NCBI GenBank assembly: GCA_028279655.1
Contig: JANQNH010000008.1
Coordinates: 1 to 64,000, forward strand
DNA: 64,000 nt
Direction of reading: 5' to 3'
Source: Candidatus Nanoarchaeia archaeon
GTDB taxonomy: Archaea; Nanobdellota; Nanobdellia; Woesearchaeales; JACPBV01
Positions within the stretch are counted from its first letter, which is position 1, and each line of letters begins with the position of its first letter. A program made the position numbers and the translations under genes. The notes under the pieces were generated by a model. The model was not told the origin of the DNA, did no database searches, and saw only the letters and a program-made list of their open reading frames with translations. Positions 43,082-51,918 of the stretch are shown piece by piece.

Positions 43082-45940
43082 ATGAATTGCATAAACAAGG
43101 GGATTATATCACTGTTTTTCTTGATAGGTATGTGTAGCTTAGTTTATGCTGTTGATTTTTCTGACAATATCTATGATTATTATAACTTTGGTTCTGGAAA
43201 ATATGGATATGATGGTCTGAATGCCACTGATGTTGGGCCTGATGGAACTGTTGCAGTTCTTGACAATAGCATATCAACAACCGGATGGGAGAATCCTTAT
43301 GCTGGATCCGTTTTTTATTCTGATATTATTGGTTATGGCAATTCCCCTCTTTCTATAACTGATGGCCAATCTGAGGGGGCCTTTAATTCTCCATTATTGA
43401 ATAATGGAAGTTTTACTGGAATTATAAGAATGAGCCTATACTGTAACTCTACAAACGGACTGGCAATAAGAATAATCGAACCCAGGACTGGATCTTATCT
43501 GTATAGAATGACGTTGGCTGGGGATATAGATGCAGAAGGATATGAATCCGATAATAGCACTTGGTTTGATGAAACTATTGGTCAAATCCCCATTTCTGAT
43601 TGGTTCAATTTATCCATAGAATTTAATGGAACTGGACCTAGTGGAATGGGTGATGTTAAATATTGTATTAATGACACACCACAAAGAATTATAACTAATG
43701 GCTATGGGGCCATGCAGAAGATTCAGTTTGCTTTTGAAGTTGCCTCTGGATGTAAGATTGATAACTTTATGATCACTAAAAATGGGCTTGTTTTAGCTGA
43801 TGAAGGTGGCGGTGAACCTGACACAACACCCCCAACATCCTCAAATTTCCAGAACAACGCCTCAACAGTCAGCAAATATGGGGATGTTGTTAATTGGAGT
43901 ATAGATCTTGCTGATGAAACTGGATTAAGCGGATATATCTTTGCCCACAATCAAACTGGGACATTAACGAATGGTAGTTTTACCGAAATATCTGGAAGCC
44001 CAGCAACAGCATCCGAGGATGAATCTTCAACAATAACAATGGCTAAGGATAACTATATCTGTGGACAGTATTGGTTTAATGACACTTCTGGAAATGTCAA
44101 TCAAACAGATTTCAGTTGCTTCACAATAGCTAATTCTGTACCTACACAACCAGTAGTGAGTTATCCCTCAGATTCAACAGTATATTCAATAATAAATTAT
44201 CTCAACTATACCGGCACAGATGGTGATGGGGATTCCCTCACTTATGATATTTACATCAATGGAACTATCAATATCAGTGGGATTGGGACTAATGTTTCAA
44301 GCTGGAATGCCTCAGATGGATATTATAACATGACAGTCACCGCTACTGATGGAACCGACACATCAAGTCATAGCTCTGTTATTGCATTCAGGCTTGACAG
44401 TACAGTTCCATTGATCTCATGGAACCTTCCTTCTGGAAATATAGGCGGTTCTTTTAGCAACTATACGTTTGATGTTGATGTTGTTGATACTTATCTGGAT
44501 TGTGTGGGCCTTTATATCAACTGGACTGGAAATTCAACTGAGGCTTTCAGGAATGTCACTTGTGGTGTATCTTCTCCATACAAGGTTGTTGATAACTTTA
44601 ATTTCAGCCAATATGGTGAGGGGAACTTCTCTGTTGAGATATGCGCTAATGATACGGCAACAGCATCACCGCCTATTCCTAATTACAACGCTTCAATAGA
44701 CAATGACAAGAAGGAAATGAGCTTCATAGACACCGAGTTCAAAGATCAAACTACAATGAAGATGGAAATCATAGGCCAGGATTTTAATGCAAAGGATGTT
44801 GGCCTTAGTCTCTACTCAAAGCATGATGGGGAACATCTTGAGTATGGGGCATATATTGATGAGATGAATGAGGGGGATAAGGTTAAAACAACTTACTATC
44901 CAGGGAATTTAGGCTTCACTATGAGAAATACTGATTTGCCCTGTCACTTTACTTATGGGAATAAGTATCACCACCATAAGGATCTTATCGAGGATGGCTG
45001 GACTATTGATTCATGTGAATTGAAGAAGGATGGAACTATTGAAGTTATCTCTCACAATGAGGATTATTCTAAGGCTTCCAAAGACAAGAATGGGAAGATT
45101 ATCTATGATCCTATGAGTGGGCAGATCAACAGCAAGTGTGAAGTCAGATATATGTATAGGGATGTTACAGATCCAGTGATCGCAAACTTATCTTTATCTT
45201 CCTATACAATAGATCTTGGCAGTACAGTCACCATATACGCTGATGCTGGGGATGATCACAGTGTTGCTGGTGTTTATGTCAATGTCACATCACCATCATC
45301 TGATATTCAAAGGTTTAGTATGAATAAGGGAACAGGATCCCAGTATTCAAAATTATATGCACCTTCCACTGCTGGGACATATTCTTTTGGCTTTGATGTC
45401 ACTGATAATGCTGGGAATGTTGCCTCAAATCAATCAACAGGCTTTTCTCTTGTTGTTTCCACATCCAGTGGAAGTTCCCCAAGCGCCTCAACAAGCAGTT
45501 CTTATGGAACAACTTATATAATCAGTGATGGTGGTGACTGCAACATTCAGAAGGTTAAACCTTCAACTGGCAAGATCTGGCTCATGAAAGACACATCTGT
45601 TGAGATAGTGTTAAAAAATACTGACACAACTATTGACACTTTTTCATTCACCTTGATTGGGGACACTGACTGTGAGATTCAGCATAATTCAGCATCCCTT
45701 AATGGAGAATCAACCTTTACCAATTCCTTAAAGTGTACTGTTGGGGAAGATAGAAAAGAAGGAACGCTTATTGTTGAATCCTCTCAATGTGATACTTCTT
45801 TTAGCATTGTTACAGATAACTCATTCATTGGTGGGTTATTGAGTAGGGTTGATAAGAATGTGGCTGTTGTGGGTGGGGTGTTCCTCTTTGTTGTTATAAT
45901 CCTTACTATATTTATCCTGTTCGGTGCGTTCAGTTCTTAG
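43082..45940 (+). CDS. giant spike-like exported protein, Ig-type repeats and C-terminal anchor
   Basis: 952 residues. Signal peptide (ISLFFLIGMCSLVYA), a LamG-like first domain (residues 30-240), then several Ig/fibronectin-like repeats marked by DTTPPTSSNFQN, NSVPTQPVVSYPSDS and VTDPVIANLSLSS, dense N-glycosylation sequons, a Ser/Thr linker (SSGSSPSASTSSS) and a C-terminal helix (VGGVFLFVVIILTIFILFGAF). Largest product of the element and last of the plus block; best candidate for the host-recognition spike. Confidence 0.75.
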   Translation: MNCINKGIISLFFLIGMCSLVYAVDFSDNIYDYYNFGSGKYGYDGLNATDVGPDGTVAVLDNSISTTGWENPYAGSVFYSDIIGYGNSPLSITDGQSEGAFNSPLLNNGSFTGIIRMSLYCNSTNGLAIRIIEPRTGSYLYRMTLAGDIDAEGYESDNSTWFDETIGQIPISDWFNLSIEFNGTGPSGMGDVKYCINDTPQRIITNGYGAMQKIQFAFEVASGCKIDNFMITKNGLVLADEGGGEPDTTPPTSSNFQNNASTVSKYGDVVNWSIDLADETGLSGYIFAHNQTGTLTNGSFTEISGSPATASEDESSTITMAKDNYICGQYWFNDTSGNVNQTDFSCFTIANSVPTQPVVSYPSDSTVYSIINYLNYTGTDGDGDSLTYDIYINGTINISGIGTNVSSWNASDGYYNMTVTATDGTDTSSHSSVIAFRLDSTVPLISWNLPSGNIGGSFSNYTFDVDVVDTYLDCVGLYINWTGNSTEAFRNVTCGVSSPYKVVDNFNFSQYGEGNFSVEICANDTATASPPIPNYNASIDNDKKEMSFIDTEFKDQTTMKMEIIGQDFNAKDVGLSLYSKHDGEHLEYGAYIDEMNEGDKVKTTYYPGNLGFTMRNTDLPCHFTYGNKYHHHKDLIEDGWTIDSCELKKDGTIEVISHNEDYSKASKDKNGKIIYDPMSGQINSKCEVRYMYRDVTDPVIANLSLSSYTIDLGSTVTIYADAGDDHSVAGVYVNVTSPSSDIQRFSMNKGTGSQYSKLYAPSTAGTYSFGFDVTDNAGNVASNQSTGFSLVVSTSSGSSPSASTSSSYGTTYIISDGGDCNIQKVKPSTGKIWLMKDTSVEIVLKNTDTTIDTFSFTLIGDTDCEIQHNSASLNGESTFTNSLKCTVGEDRKEGTLIVESSQCDTSFSIVTDNSFIGGLLSRVDKNVAVVGGVFLFVVIILTIFILFGAFSS

Positions 45941-45986
45941 GGCTTTGGGGAGTTTGGTTTCCCCCTTTCCAGAATTCCCAAAAGCC
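45941..45986. terminator. bidirectional hairpin between convergent blocks
   Basis: ggctttggg and cccaaaagcc form outer arms and gggga/tcccc an inner stem. It lies just after the plus-strand structural block and faces the end of the minus-strand block at 46090. The gap 45987-46089 holds nothing else I can identify. Confidence 0.5.
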
Positions 45987-46089
45987 ATTCTTTTTGAGTA
46001 TGTTATCATGGAACCTAATGTGATGGATTTTTGAATAAAGGGGAAGTAGGCTTTAGTTATACTTTATTTAAATAGGGGGCCTATCCAAG

Positions 46090-46374
46090 TTATACTTTTT
46101 CAAGAAGTTTCTTCCTTTCTTCCTTCTTCTTGGCCTCATATTTTTGTAGCTTCTTGATCTTTATAGACGATAAGAAAAAATCAAGGATCCTTGGATCCAG
46201 GTCAGGTATAACTTTCTCTATGTTCTCAGCCTGTTTTTTGGCTAGTTTTATACTAAACTTGATAACTGATGGTATTGCCCCTCTAACCTTGGATATATCG
46301 CTTATTCCTATGCTTCTACCAATCTCAGCTATATCCTTTAAATATTCATCATTCAAATCTATTGGGTACTTCAT
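46090..46374 (-). CDS. small helical protein, possible ribbon-helix-helix
   Basis: 94 residues from the ATG at 46374, preceded by GGGGGATGATA. YPIDLNDEYLKDIAEIGRSIGI could be a ribbon strand and first helix; the C-terminus is a basic/acidic coiled coil (KLQKYEAKKKEERKKLLEKV). Last gene of the long minus-strand operon. Confidence 0.5.
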   Translation of the reverse strand: MKYPIDLNDEYLKDIAEIGRSIGISDISKVRGAIPSVIKFSIKLAKKQAENIEKVIPDLDPRILDFFLSSIKIKKLQKYEAKKKEERKKLLEKV

Positions 46375-46376
46375 TA

Positions 46377-46493
46377 TCATCCCCCTTCTAGTACAAATAT
46401 AACGGATATTATTAAGATTATGCAATAGATCCACCAGTATATAAGGAAGTTGGCCAGTATTCCGGCAATTAGATCACCTATCTTCTTAATCAT
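46377..46493 (-). CDS. tiny single-helix membrane protein
   Basis: 38 residues: MIKKIGDLIAGILANFL then a strongly hydrophobic stretch ending LEGG. It starts 7 bases after the methyltransferase stop and its end carries the ribosome site of the next gene. Confidence 0.45.
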   Translation of the reverse strand: MIKKIGDLIAGILANFLIYWWIYCIILIISVIFVLEGG

Positions 46494-46499
46494 TATACA

Positions 46500-47207
46500 T
46501 CATTCCTCTGGAACCTTCATGAAGCACATCCAGTGCGTTTTCCCCTTCTTGTCAGATGTATGGCCAAAAAGCGGCTTAGTTTTGAATATGCTTAATATTG
46601 TTGATACTGAGATCGAACCCTCGGACCACTTGAAAATCAATATACCAAAAGACTTCAATACCCTCATGCACTCATCAAACCCTTGTTTGATATCCAATGG
46701 CCATTGATCAGGATCTAATGTTCCATACTTATTATTTAACCAAGAGAACTTCCCATCCCTACTAAATAGGTGGGGTGGATCATATACAACTAAGTAGAAG
46801 CTCTCGTTAGGATATTGGAGTTTCCTGAAATCTTGGACTATATCAGGATCCACATCAGACTTCATATCTGAGAAAATAACATGGGGATTCTCCTTATTAA
46901 ACCAAAACATCTTATGACCACAACATACATCTAGGATATACTTTCCCCCTGGTACATTGGCCATTGTGGCCACATTTGACCTTGCCAAGGAATCATCTGA
47001 CATTCTTAGATCTTGATTAGACAGTCCCTTGGATCCAAGGGACTGTCCTTCCTGCAGGTAGGACTGTGCTTTCTTATTCCATCTTCCATCTAAGCAATTA
47101 TCTTTACAGATCCAAGTCATAGATCCTGGTTTATCTGATTCTCTAACTGGTTTGAGGAATTTCTCAAGCCTTTTCTTCCTGCACTTGGTACATTTGTGTC
47201 TTTTCAT
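46500..47207 (-). CDS. DNA methyltransferase-like protein with DPPH motif
   Basis: 235 residues from the ATG at 47207, which overlaps the ATPase stop. N-terminal zinc site (CTKCRKKR .. WICKDNC), SAM motif YILDVCCGHKMFW (about 98-110) and catalytic motif LVVYDPPHLF (about 150-159), the DPPY/H type of amino-methyltransferases on adenine or cytosine. A host-restriction-evasion role is plausible. No restriction partner is adjacent. Confidence 0.78.
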   Translation of the reverse strand: MKRHKCTKCRKKRLEKFLKPVRESDKPGSMTWICKDNCLDGRWNKKAQSYLQEGQSLGSKGLSNQDLRMSDDSLARSNVATMANVPGGKYILDVCCGHKMFWFNKENPHVIFSDMKSDVDPDIVQDFRKLQYPNESFYLVVYDPPHLFSRDGKFSWLNNKYGTLDPDQWPLDIKQGFDECMRVLKSFGILIFKWSEGSISVSTILSIFKTKPLFGHTSDKKGKTHWMCFMKVPEE

Positions 47208-48424
47208 TCTCTGTGAAACTCCTGGGGGCATTCATAAGGGATGAACTTGAAGGTGTTCTTAAACTCATTCTGGAAGGCAAATTCCCTGATGTTCTTGTAT
47301 CTGTTGAATTTAAGAGATCTCACCATGTTCATAACATACTCCCCTGAACATCTCTTGACCTCTGCTAGATCATAACCTCTCATCTCTCCAAAGATCTTCT
47401 CATTGCTGATGTCAACTATGGTTCTGTTGAGATTAGATATAGATGGGCTGTTGACATACTGGGCTATCTTCAACTTCCTTGCTCTAAGGAATGAGTTCAC
47501 CATCTCACTTGAGACATACTCAATCTTCTTCTTCTCCTCACTGTCTATGGTTTGCCTTGGCATGATCCTATCCCCTTCTTCATAGAACAATGCTGGGGCC
47601 ACATCATCAGGATATTTCTTCCTGAACTTAATCACTTCCTTTTGGATCTTGCTGATCTCTACCCTGGCAAGATCAACAAAGCCATTGAAGTTTAGGAATA
47701 GGTTCTTGTTCTGTTTCAGTAGCTTAATGTAGAGGGGAACTCTCTCATCAGTCAAAGCAAATAGGTTCTTCTCAATTATGCTATAGAGATACTTCAACAA
47801 GCTCTGTTTTGTCTGTGATGGTATTGTGTCATGCTTATCATAGGGCCTCTTATATTCTTCACTATGCCTGTATGCTAAAATGCTTTCTCTGTCATTGGTT
47901 GGGAATCCTTTGATAAAATCATACAGATCTGCAAGATCATCAAAGGGACCATAGTGTTTTAGGTTCTGCTTCAAGATCATACTTGCACCCACTGGAAAAC
48001 CTAATCCTCTTAGTTCATCACTGCTGTAGTTGTTTATGTTTGGAACAACCTTTGTTTCATACTTCTCAACATCTTCTGGATCTATTGATGGTGAAGGGTA
48101 TGAGAAGAATAAGGCATTTGTAACAGGCCTTGGTGGTGTGTATGGTGGTAGGTTAATAGGATCCTTGTTTGCATAATAGCTGAACTTATGATCTTCCCCT
48201 TCCCAATCAAACATAATACAAGGCCTGACCTGAGCTATGAACCAATTCAATAATCTAAAGATTACACTCTTGCCTCTGCCAGTCATTGCACCCATCACTA
48301 AGGAATCTGAGATCCTTGGTAAGATCTTGAATATTGTTGATTCTTTTTCAGGCGCAATTCCCAATGGGATTTGCTTCTTTGATATCCAATAGTTCTTTAC
48401 TTCCTTTTGCTCGAATAGTCTCAT
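47204..48424 (-). CDS. HerA/FtsK-superfamily ATPase (packaging or transfer motor)
   Basis: 406 residues from the ATG at 48424; a GTG at 48454 is also open. Walker A GAMTGRGKSVIFRLL (about residues 45-59), aspartate strand PCIMFDWEGED and Walker B ALFYEEGDRIMP, followed by a conserved-looking arginine/asparagine region (NLNRTIVDIS). Such ATPases package DNA in archaeal membrane-containing viruses or pump DNA in conjugation. It is followed at once by the methyltransferase. Confidence 0.85.
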   Translation of the reverse strand: MRLFEQKEVKNYWISKKQIPLGIAPEKESTIFKILPRISDSLVMGAMTGRGKSVIFRLLNWFIAQVRPCIMFDWEGEDHKFSYYANKDPINLPPYTPPRPVTNALFFSYPSPSIDPEDVEKYETKVVPNINNYSSDELRGLGFPVGASMILKQNLKHYGPFDDLADLYDFIKGFPTNDRESILAYRHSEEYKRPYDKHDTIPSQTKQSLLKYLYSIIEKNLFALTDERVPLYIKLLKQNKNLFLNFNGFVDLARVEISKIQKEVIKFRKKYPDDVAPALFYEEGDRIMPRQTIDSEEKKKIEYVSSEMVNSFLRARKLKIAQYVNSPSISNLNRTIVDISNEKIFGEMRGYDLAEVKRCSGEYVMNMVRSLKFNRYKNIREFAFQNEFKNTFKFIPYECPQEFHRE

Positions 48425-48426
48425 CT

Positions 48427-48558
48427 TCAACTCTGAGTATATCCAAAGATCCACATTAATATAGAATCAATAAACATTGTCCAAAATCCAGCTTTCCATT
48501 CCCACCATATCGCATCTGCAACTAAACAGAAAAATCCATATCCTAATGTTATTATCAC
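48427..48558 (-). CDS. tiny membrane protein
   Basis: 43 residues from a GTG start with GAGGTGAT eight bases before it. Aromatic, hydrophobic: LGYGFFCLVADAIWWEWKAG then MFIDSILMWIFGY. It ends two bases before the ATPase start; a membrane partner of the ATPase is possible. Confidence 0.45.
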   Translation of the reverse strand: MIITLGYGFFCLVADAIWWEWKAGFWTMFIDSILMWIFGYTQS

Positions 48559-48570
48559 TTTCGCATCACC

Positions 48571-48912
48571 TCATCTCAACAATTCCCCCAGCCTTTTTTT
48601 TGAAATTACCCTATCGTTCAAAGATACTTGCCATTTGTATTGGGTGGCCTTTTTCTTGATTCCTCCATCTTCATCTATTATGTTTTTTAGCACATAGATC
48701 ATTGGCATTGGTATCTGGATCATGAATGTCTCATCAACTTTCTTTAAGTTCTTAGGATCCTTGATCTGGATCATCATATATAGGATCCTTCTTCCCCTAA
48801 TATCATAATTGATGAACGCCTTCCCTACTGGAACTTGATCTTCAAACACATTTAGGCTTGATAATCTAACCTTCTTTTTTGGCTTGATCCTATCTTCATT
48901 TATTGGTATCAT
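48571..48912 (-). CDS. hypothetical protein
   Basis: 113 residues, mixed alpha/beta, basic N-terminus (RIKPKKKVRLSSL) and no membrane segment. GKAFINYDIRGRRILYMMIQIKD suggests a beta hairpin core. Its stop overlaps the ribosome site of the tiny membrane gene. A T-rich TATA-like stretch (48990-49015) lies about 90 bases upstream and may be an internal promoter. Confidence 0.6.
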   Translation of the reverse strand: MIPINEDRIKPKKKVRLSSLNVFEDQVPVGKAFINYDIRGRRILYMMIQIKDPKNLKKVDETFMIQIPMPMIYVLKNIIDEDGGIKKKATQYKWQVSLNDRVISKKRLGELLR

Positions 48913-49019
48913 CTGCTGTTTTTTCCATGATTTTTTGCTAAAATTGGGTGACCGTTGGGACTTCGGAACGGCCCGGAAGTTCCTTCCTTATTATTATCAT
49001 AATATAATAAATATATACC

Positions 49020-49427
49020 TTACCCCCCCTCGGTGCTTTTTGCCTGGCTATTTCCGGCTTCTCCTGACTTATCTTTTTTCTTTTGAGACATTTCTTTCAA
49101 CCTGGCAATAGGATCCTTGGACTGTTGCGCTAGAACCATCTCAATCTTTCCTAGCTCAAGCATGAGCTTCTCAAGGTTATTTTCCAGATCCCTTAAACTG
49201 TTGCTATGAGCTATAATGTAGTTGCTCCCAATGTTATGATGAAGAATCCACAGTTCCCTTTTTGCGAAGTCATGCCAGAGCTTAGCAAAGTCTGATCTGT
49301 TGATGGTCTTGTGTTCTTCCTTGCCCTTGTCAATGTAGTGGACATGTATCTTGAAGTCTTGGCTAGTTATCAATCTATTCCTTAGCTGGATGATGTTCTG
49401 CTTGATGTCTTTGATTACTTCACTCAT
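49020..49427 (-). CDS. hypothetical helical protein
   Basis: 135 residues: an N-terminal alpha/beta part (FKIHVHYIDKGKEEHKTINRSDFAKLWHDFAKRELWILHH), then a coiled coil (LRDLENNLEKLMLELGKIEMVLAQQ) and a polar Ser/Gly/Lys tail. Cytoplasmic. It follows the membrane protein at 49430 with two bases between. Confidence 0.6.
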   Translation of the reverse strand: MSEVIKDIKQNIIQLRNRLITSQDFKIHVHYIDKGKEEHKTINRSDFAKLWHDFAKRELWILHHNIGSNYIIAHSNSLRDLENNLEKLMLELGKIEMVLAQQSKDPIARLKEMSQKKKDKSGEAGNSQAKSTEGG

Positions 49428-49429
49428 TG

Positions 49430-49984
49430 TTATCCCTTTCCGGATGTTGCCTTGACAAAAGGCCTTGCATCCTTATAATATTGTATGAATTGATCTAGTG
49501 CTTTCTTTCCAGCATCACCAAGGTTCATTCTCAATTCTTCAAGCTCTATCAACATCTCACTATTTCTGCTTTGCAACTCCTGGCTCTTTGTTACCTCTCT
49601 GCAATACAGCTTGTGCATTGATAGTTCCAGCCTGTCAATTCCGTTGATCAGTAGGGGATAACCCTTCTTGTTCATGAATGATATGAAGTTTCCCTTCTTG
49701 ACTTTGACATCAACCTTCCCAAACGGCACTTTTCTCATTGCCTGATATACCCCTGAAATTCCTGTTGGTGTCAACAATCTTTTATCTCTTGCACCGCCTG
49801 ATCCTAAGTGATGCTTTAACTTGAATACCTCAACCTTCTTGTCAGGGTTATCGAAGTTAATCATCATTGAACCAGTCTTGTTCTTGATGCCTATGTAAAT
49901 TATAAAGACAAAACCACCAATGGACAGGCCTATAAAGAAAGCAAAGAACATTCCAAAGCCCAACATTCCTGTTGTTATTGGCAT
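49430..49984 (-). CDS. single-helix membrane protein with cytoplasmic domain
   Basis: 184 residues from the ATG at 49984 (GGAGGGGGGCTGATTAAA before it). Helix MLGFGMFFAFFIGLSIGGFVFIIYIGI, then a basic soluble domain with beta strands (VDVKVKKGNFISFMNKKGYPLLI) and C-terminal helices. The structure suggests a membrane-docked cytoplasmic partner for the ATPase or the virion interior. Confidence 0.65.
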   Translation of the reverse strand: MPITTGMLGFGMFFAFFIGLSIGGFVFIIYIGIKNKTGSMMINFDNPDKKVEVFKLKHHLGSGGARDKRLLTPTGISGVYQAMRKVPFGKVDVKVKKGNFISFMNKKGYPLLINGIDRLELSMHKLYCREVTKSQELQSRNSEMLIELEELRMNLGDAGKKALDQFIQYYKDARPFVKATSGKG

Positions 49985-49985
49985 T

Positions 49986-50846
49986 TTAATCAGCCCCCCT
50001 CCTGATTTCAATAACAAACATAAAGATCATTAATGCTATCAGCATGGGTGTCTCTATCCATAGCACTATTGTCTTGATAACGCTGGTTATCCTCATTGTT
50101 TCATACTTCTCCTCAAGATCTTCATGGACCTTTAGATCTACAGTAAGGCTTTTGTTAACCATCTTCTCCTTTTCTGTAAGGCATTTGGTTAATAATATAT
50201 TGCATTCTGTGGTTGATGTTGACACATCCCCAAGCTTGTTGCTCCAAGTCTCAAAAGAGGTTGAGTAGAATCCCCATCTCTGATCATCATCCATAAGCCT
50301 TGGAAGGTAATCTCTGCATTTCTCATAAGCCCAGGAAACATTGAGATTTTCTTCCTCAAATCCTGGACACTTTAGGCTTATTGGAAACATGTATGAGAAA
50401 TCATCAAGGTCAATAGGAAACTCCTCTGCTTCATCACCTACTTCAATCTTGATGTAGCTTCTGTTTTCTTTTTTGAATCTGTTGATCCAGACATCTACTT
50501 CCCTTGTCTCGTTATCAAGGCATTCTTTTTTGTCATATCTGCATGTAATATCAAGATCACATGAATCAGTTTCTAGATCATAGCTGTCACCAGCATCAAG
50601 ATCTTTTTCAATTACACATTTGCTGGTGGTTGCATTGCCACATCCAGAACAGTTGACATCATAATAACAAAAGCTGATATTTCCTGTCTTTGTTTCTGAC
50701 GGAACCAAGCTTATGTTTAAATCTACCCTTGAACAATTTGTGTGGTTGTCTGATCTTACAGATGGAGCCAGGATCAAGAGGAATAGAATAATAATTGCAA
50801 CTAGAAGGCCTGTTATTGTAAGATCCTTTATTAAGTCTTGTTTCAT
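49986..50846 (-). CDS. exported cysteine-rich protein anchored at both ends
   Basis: 286 residues. N-terminal helix (ITGLLVAIIILFLLILAPSV), an ectodomain with about 12 cysteines in pairs (CYYDVNCSGC, CDLDITCRYDKKEC) and several NxS/T sequons, and a C-terminal helix (VLWIETPMLIALMIFMFVIEI). Possibly a second envelope glycoprotein. It overlaps the zinc protein upstream by 4 bases. Confidence 0.65.
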   Translation of the reverse strand: MKQDLIKDLTITGLLVAIIILFLLILAPSVRSDNHTNCSRVDLNISLVPSETKTGNISFCYYDVNCSGCGNATTSKCVIEKDLDAGDSYDLETDSCDLDITCRYDKKECLDNETREVDVWINRFKKENRSYIKIEVGDEAEEFPIDLDDFSYMFPISLKCPGFEEENLNVSWAYEKCRDYLPRLMDDDQRWGFYSTSFETWSNKLGDVSTSTTECNILLTKCLTEKEKMVNKSLTVDLKVHEDLEEKYETMRITSVIKTIVLWIETPMLIALMIFMFVIEIRRGAD

Positions 50847-50998
50847 CCTGACAGCCCCTTCCAGTGTGCTGTGGAAAATTCCATCCCTTTCTCATATAGG
50901 CATCTGAAATGGACACCAGGCCTGAAAGGTATCTTGAAGATCTCTCCTCTCCTCAATTCTTTTCTTGTTATCTTATCCTTGCATATTGAACATCTCAT
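50843..50998 (-). CDS. small zinc-binding protein
   Basis: 51 residues from the ATG at 50998 with GGGGGATGATAAAA before it. RCSICKDKITRKELRRGE .. GVHFRCLYEKG resembles a C2HC/PARP-like zinc finger used in archaeal small regulators. Confidence 0.55.
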   Translation of the reverse strand: MRCSICKDKITRKELRRGEIFKIPFRPGVHFRCLYEKGMEFSTAHWKGLSG

Positions 50999-51003
50999 TT
51001 TTA

Positions 51004-51192
51004 TCATCCCCCATTGAATAACAAACTTGCAAAGCTTATTCCCAGCCAAATAATAAACATAAGCACTACCGTCAGGAAATACGTCAACACTATACCTGGT
51101 GTTCCAGTGTCGGTGTAGCTAACTATCATCAAGCAAACGAAGTGGATAACTAAAGCAATTACAGGAGCTATGAGGAACCAGTAGGTGAACAT
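51004..51192 (-). CDS. two-helix membrane protein
   Basis: 62 residues: FLIAPVIALVIHFVCLMIVSY and IVLTYFLTVVLMFIIWLGISFASLL joined by a short loop. The start overlaps by one base the stop of the winged-helix gene. Confidence 0.6.
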   Translation of the reverse strand: MFTYWFLIAPVIALVIHFVCLMIVSYTDTGTPGIVLTYFLTVVLMFIIWLGISFASLLFNGG

Positions 51193-51470
51193 TATTTCTT
51201 CTCCTCATACCAGTAGTATGATCCTTTTCTGTGAATGTTTGTGGATCTTCGGTTCCTTGCTGATGTCAGTAGATTATAAACTGATGATTTCTGGAATGGG
51301 TGTTCTGTTGGCTTTAGGTTGTTATTCAATTCATCAACAATTTCAGTTGATGTGAATACGTTCTTCTTATTTTCCTTGAGGAACAAGGCAATTTTCTCAA
51401 AGGATCCCCTCCTTGTTGAGAAGCATTCTTCCTCAGCAAGGTCTTTTAATCTTACAACTTCAATTGGCAT
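51192..51470 (-). CDS. winged-helix protein
   Basis: 92 residues from the ATG at 51470. FEKIALFLKENKKNVFTSTEIVDELNNN .. HPFQKSSVYNLLTSARNRRSTNIHRKGSYYWY has the order helix, helix-turn-helix, wing. Probably a transcription regulator of the element. Confidence 0.65.
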   Translation of the reverse strand: MPIEVVRLKDLAEEECFSTRRGSFEKIALFLKENKKNVFTSTEIVDELNNNLKPTEHPFQKSSVYNLLTSARNRRSTNIHRKGSYYWYEEKK

Positions 51471-51918
51471 TTTTATCATCTCCCATAGCTATTAATAAAC
51501 ATTTCCTAAAGACTGTGAGGTCTAAGGTTATTGTTTTGTCGTGCATAACTGTTAAATCACGTTCAACTCCATAGGCTATTGCTTTCTTTAGATTTCCTTC
51601 TCTCCCAATAATACTCTTTTCCCCCTGAACTTCTGGAATGTAATAATAACCTTGCTTATCTCTTTTGTAGAAGTTTCTTGCTCTTGGTATTCTAACATTA
51701 CTTACCCAATCAAAAATGGTAAACCTGTCATTTGCTGGATTTGTTTGTCTCACCAGTATTGTCATAGGGTATTTTCCATGTCCACAACAACAGGCAACCA
51801 CTTCTGCATTAGGATTGAGATAATAATCTAAGTTTTCAATTAGGTTTCTTATACACTTATCTATTAGGGTGTTGCTTGTGTTATGATACTTTTTCAGTTT
51901 GCACATCTTCTTAACCAA
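51460..51918 (-). CDS. hypothetical protein with CCCGHG motif
   Basis: 152 residues. VVACCCGHGKYPMTILVR (about 40-57) is a striking cysteine cluster; the rest is mixed (FTIFDWVSNVRIPRARNFYKRDKQGYYYIPE). The motif looks like a metal site or a degenerate methyltransferase loop. I do not recognise the family. Confidence 0.6.
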   Translation of the reverse strand: MVKKMCKLKKYHNTSNTLIDKCIRNLIENLDYYLNPNAEVVACCCGHGKYPMTILVRQTNPANDRFTIFDWVSNVRIPRARNFYKRDKQGYYYIPEVQGEKSIIGREGNLKKAIAYGVERDLTVMHDKTITLDLTVFRKCLLIAMGDDKNAN

